Shown here one piece after another: positions 6,874 to 14,627 of a stretch of DNA of 23,851 nt; position 1 is the stretch's first letter, and every line of letters starts with the position of its first letter. The notes under the pieces were generated by a model. That model had not been told where the DNA came from and ran no database searches. It saw only the letters and a list, made by a program, of their open reading frames with translations. This stretch comes from a virus. The stretch is taken from IMG/VR virus record IMGVR_UViG_3300007619_000010, positions 1 to 23,851 of that record; one strand, 5' to 3'. The position numbers and the translations under genes are program-made.

Positions 6874-7905
6874 ATGGAAAACACATTAAAAGGCAAAGAC
6901 ATAGATTTTGTTTATCTGCCCACAGAGTATGCCACCGTAGTGGAACCGGGCGACCCCTTACCCTTGTTCCCCCTTGTATCTATATTTAAAAATGGGGTGG
7001 AACGTACCGCTGAAATTATAAGCAAACTTAAGCTACCTCATTTCTTGCCCCCTGTGAAACTGGGCAGCCACGAAGAGGGCACCCCGGCGGGCGCTCATAT
7101 CAAGGGGCTGTTTATTCGTGATGGTATGGTATGGGGGACACCAGAAATGAATGATAAGGGGGTCAAAGCTATTGCTGAAAAGCATTACAAATATTTATCA
7201 CCAGAAGTTATATGGGAAGGGGGACTAGAAGACCCCTTGACGGGTAATGTTATTCCCGCCCCTTTGATTGTAGGGGCAGCACTTTTACACACGCCCCATT
7301 TAGGCGAGGCCACCGCGCTTTATACGGTGGAACCTATAGAAAGTCATAAGGAGAAATTTACTATGACACAAGAAATGGACATGGTATCTGTTTCGACGCT
7401 TGAGAAGATTAAAGAGTTTTTCACCACATCTACTCATGATCCCGAACTACAGAAACCGGAACCACAGCAAGCCGCTGCCCCATCTGAGGATTACGCGGCA
7501 AAGCTCGAAGCAGCTAACAAAGAAGCAGAAAAGTACAAAGCCGAGGCCGAACGCCTGCAAGCCGAACGCCAACAGGGTGAGCGTATCTCTTACTTTGCAT
7601 CTGAGTTCAAAGAAGCAACGGCCGTCGCTGAGGACAAAGAGCTTCACACCTTGTTAGCTGGCTTGGATGAAGAGATCGCCAGGGAGCTTGTTACCAAGTT
7701 CAAGGCGCTATCAGCTCAAATCGATGAAAGTAATCTCACATCTGATGTGGGTGAGCAGTCAAACGGCGAAGGCGTAAATCAAGCATTGGTATTTGATGCG
7801 GCCGTGCGTAAGCACATGACCGAACACAAAGTAAACTACAATGCCGCTGTAAGCGCAGTTGCCAACCAACAGCCAGAATTATGGCAGGAGGTGAGCAATG
7901 GCTGA
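6874..7905 (+). CDS. Mu I-like prohead protease fused to scaffold region
   Basis: A 343-residue protein of the Mu gpI type. The N-terminal half (about 1-155) is the protease domain; it includes the PPVKLGSHEE stretch, GLFIRDGMVWGTPEMND, and KHYKYLSPEVIWE, which match Mu I-like proteases (the 'Y..lSP' segment is typical). The C-terminal half is Ala/Glu/Lys-rich coiled coil (about 200-240) and ends in a charged scaffold-type domain. ATG 6874 has no ribosome binding site, and TTG 6865 is the only other upstream option. A strong internal start at 7363 should make the scaffold alone. It would cleave scaffold during procapsid maturation. Confidence 0.85.
   Translation: MENTLKGKDIDFVYLPTEYATVVEPGDPLPLFPLVSIFKNGVERTAEIISKLKLPHFLPPVKLGSHEEGTPAGAHIKGLFIRDGMVWGTPEMNDKGVKAIAEKHYKYLSPEVIWEGGLEDPLTGNVIPAPLIVGAALLHTPHLGEATALYTVEPIESHKEKFTMTQEMDMVSVSTLEKIKEFFTTSTHDPELQKPEPQQAAAPSEDYAAKLEAANKEAEKYKAEAERLQAERQQGERISYFASEFKEATAVAEDKELHTLLAGLDEEIARELVTKFKALSAQIDESNLTSDVGEQSNGEGVNQALVFDAAVRKHMTEHKVNYNAAVSAVANQQPELWQEVSNG
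7348..7353 (+). promoter_or_regulatory. Strong internal ribosome binding site inside the protease gene
   Basis: AAGGAG, 9 bases before ATG 7363, which is in the protease reading frame. This is among the best Shine-Dalgarno sequences in the window and has no reason to exist inside a coding region unless it is used. By contrast, the protease's own start has none. Confidence 0.75.
7363..7905 (+). CDS. Nested in-frame scaffold protein (Mu gpZ-like)
   Basis: The same frame as the protease, read from the internal ATG at 7363 behind AAGGAG, gives a 180-residue acidic, helical protein starting MTQEMDMVS. It contains a Pro/Ala/Gln linker, a coiled coil rich in Ala, Glu and Lys, and a C-terminal helix-rich tail that should touch the capsid protein. 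Phage Mu is known to make its scaffold Z from the 3' part of gene I in exactly this manner, and many lambda-like phages do the same (C/Nu3). Many copies of scaffold and few of protease are needed, which fits the contrast in ribosome binding sites. Confidence 0.75.
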   Translation: MTQEMDMVSVSTLEKIKEFFTTSTHDPELQKPEPQQAAAPSEDYAAKLEAANKEAEKYKAEAERLQAERQQGERISYFASEFKEATAVAEDKELHTLLAGLDEEIARELVTKFKALSAQIDESNLTSDVGEQSNGEGVNQALVFDAAVRKHMTEHKVNYNAAVSAVANQQPELWQEVSNG

Positions 7906-8266
7906 GATACAAGGTGCTAATGTTCAAACAATCCCTGGCCTGTCTGTCTCTGGTGATATTAGCTCAAAGCAATATCATTTTGTTAAGGCAGCCTCAACTG
8001 CCAATCAGGTTATCGCCGTTGCCGGATCCACTGATGTTGCTATTGGTGTGTTGTTAGATGCACCAGACGCCGCGAACGAATCCGCACTAGTTGGGGCATT
8101 GGGTATTATGCCTCTGGTTGCTGGTACAAGCGTGATCACCTACGGCAGCCGTGTGGGTTATGACAGTACCGGCCGTGTCGGTACGTATGCGCTTAAAGTT
8201 GGCGTAGCGATGGAAGCCCCAGGCGCTGCTGGCGACATTATCAAAGTGCTGGTGACGGGCTTATAG
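7898..8266 (+). CDS. Capsid cement (decoration) protein, DUF2190-like
   Basis: 122 residues, beginning 8 bases before the protease stop behind AGGAGG. Small, neutral and rich in Gly/Ala/Val, predicted all-beta. The pattern 'F.KA.stanQV..a.....igvl.da..a...a.v...G...v.aG..i..G..v..d..G.......' followed by a closing I-K-V-L-V-T-G-L strand is typical of DUF2190 capsid cement proteins, which stabilise the expanded shell. It lies just before the major capsid gene, the normal position. Confidence 0.82.
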   Translation: MAEIQGANVQTIPGLSVSGDISSKQYHFVKAASTANQVIAVAGSTDVAIGVLLDAPDAANESALVGALGIMPLVAGTSVITYGSRVGYDSTGRVGTYALKVGVAMEAPGAAGDIIKVLVTGL

Positions 8267-8278
8267 GAGATATGAACA

Positions 8279-9223
8279 ATGGCTAAACCAACAGTAGCAG
8301 CAATTCGACCGACAACCAACCCGATCTTCACCAAAATGATGATCAGTTATATGAATGATGAAATGTCATTTGTGGCAACCAACGCCGCGCCAGTGGTACC
8401 GGTTAATGAGGAAAGCGGGACATACTTTACTTTCAGTTCTAAATACTGGTTTAAAGACCAATTAGAGCGCCGCGCCTATGGCGACACCTTCGCCCGCGCC
8501 GGGTATGATCTGGGTTCGGATACATACAAAACCCTGCATTGGGGTTTGGAGCATCCGATCCCGGTTGAACATCAGGCAACCAGTCAGACGCCAGCATCAT
8601 TAACCACGCTCGGCATTGAGTGGTTGGGTACGCAGTCCCTGATGCGCAAGGAAGAAGCGTTTGCCACCGACTTTATGACAACGTCGGTGTGGACGACGGA
8701 CGACACCACCGCACAAGATTGGGACACCACAGGCAATCCAATTAACGACGTGCGCACAGCAAAACGCACCATTCGCCAGGCGCTAGGCGTACCAGGTAAT
8801 GCGGCCGTTATGGGCGAAATCGTCTATGACGCGTTACATACCAACGCCGAAATCTTGGGTATGGTTCAGTATACCGAAAGTTTAACCGAAGATCGGCGCG
8901 ATGCCTTAATGGCGTCTGTGCTGGGTCTTGATTATCTCTTGGTGGGGCGAGCTGTGCGCAATACGGCCAACCTAGGCCAATCCGCAAGTTTATCCCCATT
9001 CATCGATGATGACTGCTTGGTGTGCATCATCAAGCCAGGTGCGGACATGATGACGGTTTCGAGTATGAAAACGTTTACATGGGCACCAGGCGGCGGGCAA
9101 GGTGAGATTTCAACCTACAATGAACCGCAAAGCCGAAACAGCACCATTTTGCAGCACGTCGAGCAATGGGATCAAAAATTGATTACCGCAGACGGCGGCT
9201 ATTTCTTTAGTGATATTGTGTAG
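8279..9223 (+). CDS. Major capsid protein
   Basis: The shell-forming protein (314 residues), behind AGGAGA 7 bases upstream. It follows protease, scaffold and cement genes as expected. Features: N-terminal SYMNDEMSFVATNAAPVVPV, a stretch around residue 75-100 (GYDLGSDTYKTLHWGLEHPI) that fits the extended E-loop region, TAKRTIRQALGVPGNAAVMG in the 'P-domain' spine helix and following strand, and ALMASVLGLDYLLVGRAV before the A-domain-like C-terminal half. No separate delta domain is visible because scaffold is a separate protein. The assignment rests on place, size and these patterns. Confidence 0.88.
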   Translation: MAKPTVAAIRPTTNPIFTKMMISYMNDEMSFVATNAAPVVPVNEESGTYFTFSSKYWFKDQLERRAYGDTFARAGYDLGSDTYKTLHWGLEHPIPVEHQATSQTPASLTTLGIEWLGTQSLMRKEEAFATDFMTTSVWTTDDTTAQDWDTTGNPINDVRTAKRTIRQALGVPGNAAVMGEIVYDALHTNAEILGMVQYTESLTEDRRDALMASVLGLDYLLVGRAVRNTANLGQSASLSPFIDDDCLVCIIKPGADMMTVSSMKTFTWAPGGGQGEISTYNEPQSRNSTILQHVEQWDQKLITADGGYFFSDIV

Positions 9224-9244
9224 TCGTCACAACCTGGCTTCTGG

Positions 9245-9309
9245 GGTGGTTATCAGCGCGGGTTTAAGCCCCCTGCGTGTTGATTACCACCGCATAGGCC
9301 ACAGGGGGC
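9245..9309 (+). promoter_or_regulatory. Hairpin with candidate pseudoknot over the ribosome binding site
   Basis: Stem 1 pairs 9245-9260 with 9276-9291 (15 of 16 positions pair, two as G-U). Its 15-base loop ends with GCCCCCTG (9268-9275), the exact complement of CAGGGGGC (9302-9309), which contains the ribosome binding site of the gene starting at 9314. If both pairings form at once they make an H-type pseudoknot that hides that site. No T-tract follows, so it is not an intrinsic terminator. It lies between the most abundant virion gene and the first sugar gene, a good place for a translational brake. Confidence 0.6.
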
Positions 9310-9313
9310 ATTT

Positions 9314-10066
9314 ATGAAAAAGTATACAGGAAGTTGTTATCTTGGAGTGGTCGGTCCTGAAACCGGCTTTGTCGATTGCTGGATGTCAATCATGAACATT
9401 GAACGGCGTCCAGGTGATAGTATTCCCACATTCGTACAAGGGACAAAAGGATACGAGGGGCGTCAAGCGCACTTCAACAGATTTATTGAATCAGAACATG
9501 ATGTCATGTTCCTTTTAGATCATGACATGATATTCAGGGCAGACACATTAGAGCGTTTGCGCTCATGGGAGATGCCGTTTGTTAGCGGCTTTTACATGCG
9601 CCGTCGCCACTCTCCCATCGCCCCGGTATGGTATGACCCATACACTGGCGAATGGCCGCTGATGCCTTATTATGACTTGCCACCAAAAGACAAGCTTGTT
9701 CCGATTGGGGCAAGCGGCTGGGGTTGCATGCTCATACACCGCGAAGTTGTCGAAAAAACACGCGAATATTTGGGCGGTGAATGGGATGTGATAGAAGATG
9801 ATTGCGATGTGTGGGCAGACACCGGCGAGCCATTACGACCGAACAAAGACCCAATCGGTAGTGATATACGCTATCCACTTTATGCACTTAGGGCAGGGTA
9901 TCAGCTCATGGGCGACGGTGGGGTAATGGTCGGGCATATGTTTAACTTCCCTCTTTCTATAGAGAACTTCGAGCAGTTACCAGAAGAGCAGCGCCAGCAA
10001 TGGAAAGACAAGATTGTGAGTGATGTTCTGGACATACGCGAACAACTGAAAGGGGGTGGGTCATGA
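9314..10066 (+). CDS. GT-A fold glycosyltransferase
   Basis: 250 residues. The Rossmann-like half (about 40-100) holds FLLDHDMIF: Asp69-His-Asp71 is a D-x-D motif that binds the metal and nucleotide sugar in GT-A enzymes. GASGWGCMLIHREV (about 137-150) and SDIRYPLYALRAGYQLMGDG with GHMF near the end match the acceptor-side and late-His pattern of GT2-like transferases found often in phages. No signal peptide or membrane segment, so it acts in the cytoplasm. ATG preceded by AGGGGG, which may be hidden in the hairpin described above. First gene of the modification island; donor and acceptor unknown. Confidence 0.78.
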   Translation: MKKYTGSCYLGVVGPETGFVDCWMSIMNIERRPGDSIPTFVQGTKGYEGRQAHFNRFIESEHDVMFLLDHDMIFRADTLERLRSWEMPFVSGFYMRRRHSPIAPVWYDPYTGEWPLMPYYDLPPKDKLVPIGASGWGCMLIHREVVEKTREYLGGEWDVIEDDCDVWADTGEPLRPNKDPIGSDIRYPLYALRAGYQLMGDGGVMVGHMFNFPLSIENFEQLPEEQRQQWKDKIVSDVLDIREQLKGGGS

Positions 10067-10290
10067 AGGGTAAAATTAAAATAACGGGATACAACCCAGC
10101 AGCGGCAACCCACAGAATTTATATTGATGACGTAGACGTTAGCCACTTGGTGAACTCCGTTAGGTATGAATTGACTGCCGGCGGTGCCTGCCAAATAAAC
10201 ATTGGCTTTTTGGCGCTTGATGGGGTTGATATAGATGAGGCTGAATCCACATTGAGAACCTATGAGATTAAACCGGAGGCGCTATCATGA
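10063..10290 (+). CDS. Small hypothetical protein inside the island (75 aa)
   Basis: Begins with an ATGA overlap with the glycosyltransferase and ends with an ATGA overlap with the next one; GGGGGTGG lies upstream. The protein is probably a small beta fold: strands around KIKITGY, HRIYIDDVDVSHLVNSVRYELT, and ACQINIGFLALDGVDI. 'I.IDgvDVS..V.SV...' followed by a strand resembles small beta proteins that are common in phage structural operons. No leader-core layout, so it does not look like a peptide substrate of the SPASM enzyme, although that cannot be excluded. It could be a virion acceptor or an accessory subunit. Function unknown. Confidence 0.6.
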   Translation: MKGKIKITGYNPAAATHRIYIDDVDVSHLVNSVRYELTAGGACQINIGFLALDGVDIDEAESTLRTYEIKPEALS

Positions 10291-11147
10291 AAACATGCTT
10301 CATAACCGCCGGTGATATCAATTTTGCCTCTTCCAGAATGCGGGCGTATTGGGTAGCCGAAGAAATGGAAAACGCCGACGTGATTACGTTAGAAGATGTA
10401 GTGAGTGATCCTGACGGTATTTCCGGGTATGATGTTTGCATTTGGCAAAAGACCATTGATATTAATTTAATAAAGTCATTGCCTAAAACTCTTCACTATT
10501 GGGATGTGTGCGATCCTTCTTGGTGGTTTCAGCCAGAATATTGCCGCCAGGTATTAGAGTACACTTCGGGTGTAGTGTGCAGCAACGATGCCTTGGCCGA
10601 TGATTTTAAAGAATGGTCTGGCCTTGACAACGTCCACGCCATACCCGACCGGCTGAAGTTGTCGCACTTTCACAAGCGGCGGCAACACGTGGACACCGAC
10701 CATATACGGTTTATCTGGTTTGGCTACAGCATGAATCGCATTGCCTTATGGGGCGCGGTGGCTAACCTGCAACGCCTAAAAGCGAACGGCCACAAATTTA
10801 CATTGACAATTATGGATGATCGTCCAGACGCGCCGGTCAACTTTGATTTCCCCGTTCGTCATGTTAAATGGTCACTAGAAAACGAGGTGGACATATTAGC
10901 AGCACATGACGTCGCCTTATTGCCCCCTTACCCCGGCGCATGGGGCAGGGTGAAGAGTGATAACAAGAGCATGGCGTCTATCGCTTGCGGCCTACCTGCA
11001 TCAAGTGGCGTTTTGTATAAGCGACTTGAGGCTTGTGTTACTAGCCATGAGGAAAGGCAACGGATGGTAGATGATTACGCGGATGATATTGAGGAAATAT
11101 TTAATGTTCGGGAATCAGCCCACGAGTGGGAGGTGTTGTTATCATGA
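10287..11147 (+). CDS. GT-B-like glycosyltransferase (family 1/4 style)
   Basis: 286 residues, shorter than usual for GT-B (about 350). N-terminal Rossmann half opens with FITAGDINFASSRMRAYW; the 'S-S-R-x-R' helix is frequent in phage and capsule GT4-like enzymes. The C-terminal half starts about residue 140 with IRFIWFGYSMN and contains DVALLPPYPGAWGRVKSDNK followed by ASIACGLPA, which matches the donor-sugar site 'D....lP.......Ks.nK..ea.a.GlP'. GGAGG lies upstream and the start overlaps the previous stop. Sugar unknown. Family call from motif pattern only. Confidence 0.72.
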   Translation: MKTCFITAGDINFASSRMRAYWVAEEMENADVITLEDVVSDPDGISGYDVCIWQKTIDINLIKSLPKTLHYWDVCDPSWWFQPEYCRQVLEYTSGVVCSNDALADDFKEWSGLDNVHAIPDRLKLSHFHKRRQHVDTDHIRFIWFGYSMNRIALWGAVANLQRLKANGHKFTLTIMDDRPDAPVNFDFPVRHVKWSLENEVDILAAHDVALLPPYPGAWGRVKSDNKSMASIACGLPASSGVLYKRLEACVTSHEERQRMVDDYADDIEEIFNVRESAHEWEVLLS

Positions 11148-12682
11148 CTATTTATTATCTTTGCATGGATGACAACACCCCCAGCGGCGGCCGTCGCATT
11201 ATGTACCGTCATGTTGACATACTAAACGAGGCCGGAATTAATGCCGCTATCCTTCACAATGTGCCCGGTTTCCGCCTGACATGGTTCAAGAACGATACGG
11301 CCGTTGTTTACGGCGATGAGGTAAAAATAACACCAGAGGATTACATTGTTGTTCCTGAAACGCGGGGAATGGGCATTATGCAATCTAACCACCCGCGTAT
11401 TGTGATATTTAATCAAAACGTACACTACACATGGGCAGGCTACCAGGGCAACGAAACCAAAACGCCATACCACCGCGACAACCTAAAAGGCGTCATGGTG
11501 GTGAGTGAGCATAACAAGGAGCTGTTAGAATATGCCTTCCCATTCCTAACCGTTGACCGTGTTGTCGTGTCACTGGATGCCGATCTATTCACCTTCTCAG
11601 ACAAGAAAGAAAAAATTATTGCTTACATGCCGCGCCGGGGCAGTCATGACCTCATGCAAGTGCTTCAGGTGCTAAAATGGCGTGGTGCTTTAGAGGGATG
11701 GCGGCTAGTCCCAATTCAAGGATTAAGTCATTGGGAAACGGCCGACGTGTTGAAACGCGCCGCTATTTTTCTAAGCAGCGGTTATCAAGAGGGTTGTCCT
11801 ATGCCACCGTTAGAAGCGGCGGCAAGCGGGTGCCAGGTGATTGGATATGATGGTTTTGGCGGGGCTGAATATTTCGATAGTATCCACGGGATCAATCCGA
11901 ACGCGGGCGACATTAAGCACTTTGCAGAAGAAATCGAGCTTTTTGTTAAAACTTTTAACAATGGGCATTCGATTGGGTATAAGCACGGCTCTGATTATGC
12001 GCGAGATACGTACAGCCGTGAAAACGAACGCGCCAGCGTGTTAGCCTTCTGGCGGCAGTTTGAGCAACCCACATGGAATGAGTATCAACATTATTGGAAC
12101 AACGTAACCGAAGGTCGCAATGTGGACAGTGTGACTACCCACATGTCACAGGCAGAATATGACGAATATTACAAGCCGATATTAGACAAGATATTGAACG
12201 GCTCAAAGCCTAAGATTATCTTTGACGTTGGCTGCGGTGGCGGCATGATTGTTAATTCACTTAAAGAGCGTTTCGGACAGATGCGGTATATCGGTCTGGA
12301 CATTAATCCGAATATGATAGCCGCCGGACGTGAAAGGTATCCGCAATATGATTGGCGGGTGCTGGACGAGTTCAAGTTACCAACGGGCGGCGACTTGCTG
12401 CTATGTCACTCGGTATTTACCCACATTTATGAAGATGACGCTAATGATTATCTTGATGCTATTCATGAGGCAATTGCCCCCCACGGCCGTGCTTCTATCA
12501 GCATTCATATAGACCACGCCACAGAAGACAACCCCTTCGTGGGCAACATTGGGCGCTGTGACTATCATCCGCCCTACTTTGAGAACAAGCTAAAAGAACA
12601 TGGATTAACGGTGGTTGATTACATTGACGGTCCCTTACCACACGGCCCACAGCGGTATTACATTGTAGAGGTGTCATCATGA
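11144..12682 (+). CDS. Glycosyltransferase-methyltransferase fusion
   Basis: Start chosen at ATG 11144 (ATGA with the previous stop, GGGAGGTG upstream); a GTG/TTG-type extension would add six residues. The 512-residue protein has a GT-B-like N-terminal part (about 1-315) with GCPMPPLEAAASGCQVIGYD, the donor-site signature 'P.LEAaa.Gc.v...', and a class I SAM methyltransferase C-terminal part (about 325-512): motif I FDVGCGGGMI around Asp361, acidic LDIN after strand 2, and LLCHSVFTHIYEDDANDYL. Such fusions typically add a sugar and then methylate it. Acceptor unknown. Confidence 0.82.
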   Translation: MTIYYLCMDDNTPSGGRRIMYRHVDILNEAGINAAILHNVPGFRLTWFKNDTAVVYGDEVKITPEDYIVVPETRGMGIMQSNHPRIVIFNQNVHYTWAGYQGNETKTPYHRDNLKGVMVVSEHNKELLEYAFPFLTVDRVVVSLDADLFTFSDKKEKIIAYMPRRGSHDLMQVLQVLKWRGALEGWRLVPIQGLSHWETADVLKRAAIFLSSGYQEGCPMPPLEAAASGCQVIGYDGFGGAEYFDSIHGINPNAGDIKHFAEEIELFVKTFNNGHSIGYKHGSDYARDTYSRENERASVLAFWRQFEQPTWNEYQHYWNNVTEGRNVDSVTTHMSQAEYDEYYKPILDKILNGSKPKIIFDVGCGGGMIVNSLKERFGQMRYIGLDINPNMIAAGRERYPQYDWRVLDEFKLPTGGDLLLCHSVFTHIYEDDANDYLDAIHEAIAPHGRASISIHIDHATEDNPFVGNIGRCDYHPPYFENKLKEHGLTVVDYIDGPLPHGPQRYYIVEVSS

Positions 12683-13974
12683 ATATCGTCATTTGTAACC
12701 CCGTTGAGGTGCTAGATAGCGGCGAGCGTGTTTGTTTGTTCCCCTCACGTTGGGACGCAACCGGCAAGCGCAACCGCTTTCATTATTACCCATACGAACT
12801 GGCCTACCTCTCCGCCTTATTGAAGCGCGAATTACCAAATGCGAACGTGACGATGATTGATGCCAACATTGAAGGGCTGAATGTGGAGCAATGTATAGAG
12901 CGTGTGAAGCCGCTCAAGCCTGATGTGTTTATTACAGAATGCAGCGCCGTAACATATAAAGAAATGACGCGGGTCATGCAGGCGCTAGGCGTTAAGTCAA
13001 TCTTGACCGGGCCTTATGGTATGTACAACATGTCTTATGCTTTAGATGATAGATGGTCATTTGTGGTCAGTGGTGAATATGAGATCAATGTACTGAGCTA
13101 CCTTAAAGAAGAGAGGGCGACCGCTGGCTATATCGATCTTGACTGGTTGCCCTGGCCAGAGGATGAGGACATCAGCCGCATTAACTACGTTGAGGGTGCA
13201 AATCTCATTGATGGGCAAGTACAAGTCTATCCTACGCGTGGCTGCCCACTATCATGCTCGTTTTGCGTCGTGCCTATGTATTACGGTGGGCACGGCAAGA
13301 GCCACAAAAGCCACCGGATGCGTGATGTTAATGATGTATGTGATGAACTGGAATATCTCGCCCAAAAATACAACGGCCGTTTCAGCGGTGCATTTTTCAA
13401 TGAAGAAACGCACAACGCTAATCCCGAATGGCTGACATTATTTTGTGAGACACTCATAAAAAAAGGATTGGATAAATACCAGTATGACGCCATGTGTGGT
13501 TACTGGCCTATGACTGAGGATTTAATCAAGATCATGTCACGGGCGGGTTATCGTCAAATACGGGTAGGCATTGAATCATTTAGTGAGGACGTGGGCAAGC
13601 GTATCAAAAAGGTTGTTTTTGAAGATAAATTTATGCGTTTTGCCGAATGGTGCCACAAGTACGATGTCAAAGTGTACGGTACGCTGCAAGTGGGGGCGCA
13701 GGGATCGACGTTTGAAAAGGACATGGCAACCCTAAAAGCAGTCAAAGAGCTAAAGAAAAAGGGGCTGCTTTACAATTGGCAGCACAGCGTTAGCACACCG
13801 CAAGCGGGCACGCCCTACCATGCAGAAGTACGTGAAAGCGGCCTGATGTTTGTGGATGATAACGCCATCAGCGGCAGTCGGGCGAGCGTGTCATGGCCTG
13901 ATTATCCAGCATGGCAGATCAACCAGGCACGCAAGATATTCCAGAGCGTACAGCCAGAGGCGGGCATATGCTAA
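12679..13974 (+). CDS. Radical SAM enzyme with B12-binding-like N-terminal domain
   Basis: 431 residues. The N-terminal 150 or so look like a cobalamin-binding Rossmann domain (YPYELAYLSALLKRELPNAN, then SILTGPYGMY and VVSGEYEINVLSYL, a common arrangement in B12-dependent radical SAM enzymes), though no DxHxxG is seen, so base-off B12 binding is uncertain. Residues 186-196 carry the 4Fe-4S loop RGCPLSCSFC (Cys189, 193, 196, CxxxCxxC). A TIM-barrel follows with VGIESFSEDV (GxIxxGxES-type) and late GTLQVGAQG. Family members methylate unreactive carbons or rearrange substrates. ATGA start. Substrate probably a sugar or sugar-linked group. Confidence 0.85.
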   Translation: MNIVICNPVEVLDSGERVCLFPSRWDATGKRNRFHYYPYELAYLSALLKRELPNANVTMIDANIEGLNVEQCIERVKPLKPDVFITECSAVTYKEMTRVMQALGVKSILTGPYGMYNMSYALDDRWSFVVSGEYEINVLSYLKEERATAGYIDLDWLPWPEDEDISRINYVEGANLIDGQVQVYPTRGCPLSCSFCVVPMYYGGHGKSHKSHRMRDVNDVCDELEYLAQKYNGRFSGAFFNEETHNANPEWLTLFCETLIKKGLDKYQYDAMCGYWPMTEDLIKIMSRAGYRQIRVGIESFSEDVGKRIKKVVFEDKFMRFAEWCHKYDVKVYGTLQVGAQGSTFEKDMATLKAVKELKKKGLLYNWQHSVSTPQAGTPYHAEVRESGLMFVDDNAISGSRASVSWPDYPAWQINQARKIFQSVQPEAGIC

Positions 13975-14627
13975 CCATTATTCTCACCTCATACAACCGG
14001 CCTTGGCTGGTAAAGCGTGCCATTCAAAGCCTTCTAAACCAGACCGATCCAAATTGGCGTTTGATTATCCAAGACGACGGAAGCGACATAGAAACGTTGC
14101 AAGCAATTAACATGTTCAACGATAACCGTATTGGCGTCATTGAACACACCACCAGCGACGAAGAGCGCAGGCAAAAAAGCCGCTATGCAGTCCTCATCAA
14201 TCAAGCCTATATGCTGGTAAACGGATTCACGCTGGTTGGTTACATGTGCGACAACGTCGAATATGACGAGGAAATGGTAGAAAGCGTCAACCGTTATTTT
14301 GAATACAATCCTGATGTTTGGAACGGGTATATTTTGCAAACGCGTGATGTTTGGGAAGCCGAAACAATGCAACCGGCTGGCACCGCGCAAAGTTTTGGGC
14401 ATTGGCCGGAATTGCCCCCACTCGAGACACCGATCACCAACCCACGAGGGCTTTTAGACCATTCACAAGTTTTTCACAGGTTGCCAGTGTCAGCGCGATG
14501 GGAAGAAGATATTAATGCGGTAAAGTGCGGTGATGCCGTATTCTTTGAACGATTAATAGCCGAACATGGGGCGATTCGTCCGATACGGCCGGGGAAAGTA
14601 TTAAGCTATGAGCACGTCCTACATTAA
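13968..14627 (+). CDS. Family 2 (GT-A) glycosyltransferase
   Basis: Start ATG 13968, overlapping the previous gene by seven bases, chosen because MLTIILTSYNRPWLVKRAIQ is the standard GT2 N-terminus; an upstream in-frame start at 13911 would add 19 residues of unrelated type. 219 residues: LLNQTDPNWRLIIQDDGSD (nucleotide site 'W.L.I.DDgS.d'), GFTLVGYMCDNVEYDEEM (the DxD-equivalent position), and LDHSQVFHRL with DAVFFERLI (acceptor region). A compact GT2 with no membrane helix. Second GT-A enzyme in the island, so it probably adds a different residue from the first. Confidence 0.85.
   Translation: MLTIILTSYNRPWLVKRAIQSLLNQTDPNWRLIIQDDGSDIETLQAINMFNDNRIGVIEHTTSDEERRQKSRYAVLINQAYMLVNGFTLVGYMCDNVEYDEEMVESVNRYFEYNPDVWNGYILQTRDVWEAETMQPAGTAQSFGHWPELPPLETPITNPRGLLDHSQVFHRLPVSARWEEDINAVKCGDAVFFERLIAEHGAIRPIRPGKVLSYEHVLH

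Noticed and set aside
9245-9291. The hairpin after the capsid gene as an intrinsic terminator.
   Set aside because: No T-tract follows the stem, and the next gene is 23 bases away in the same direction with its ribosome site within the paired region.
10063-10290. The 75-residue protein as a ribosomally made peptide substrate for the SPASM enzyme.
   Set aside because: No leader-core layout, no Gly-Gly cleavage site and no Cys/Ser/Thr-rich core; beta-fold pattern instead.
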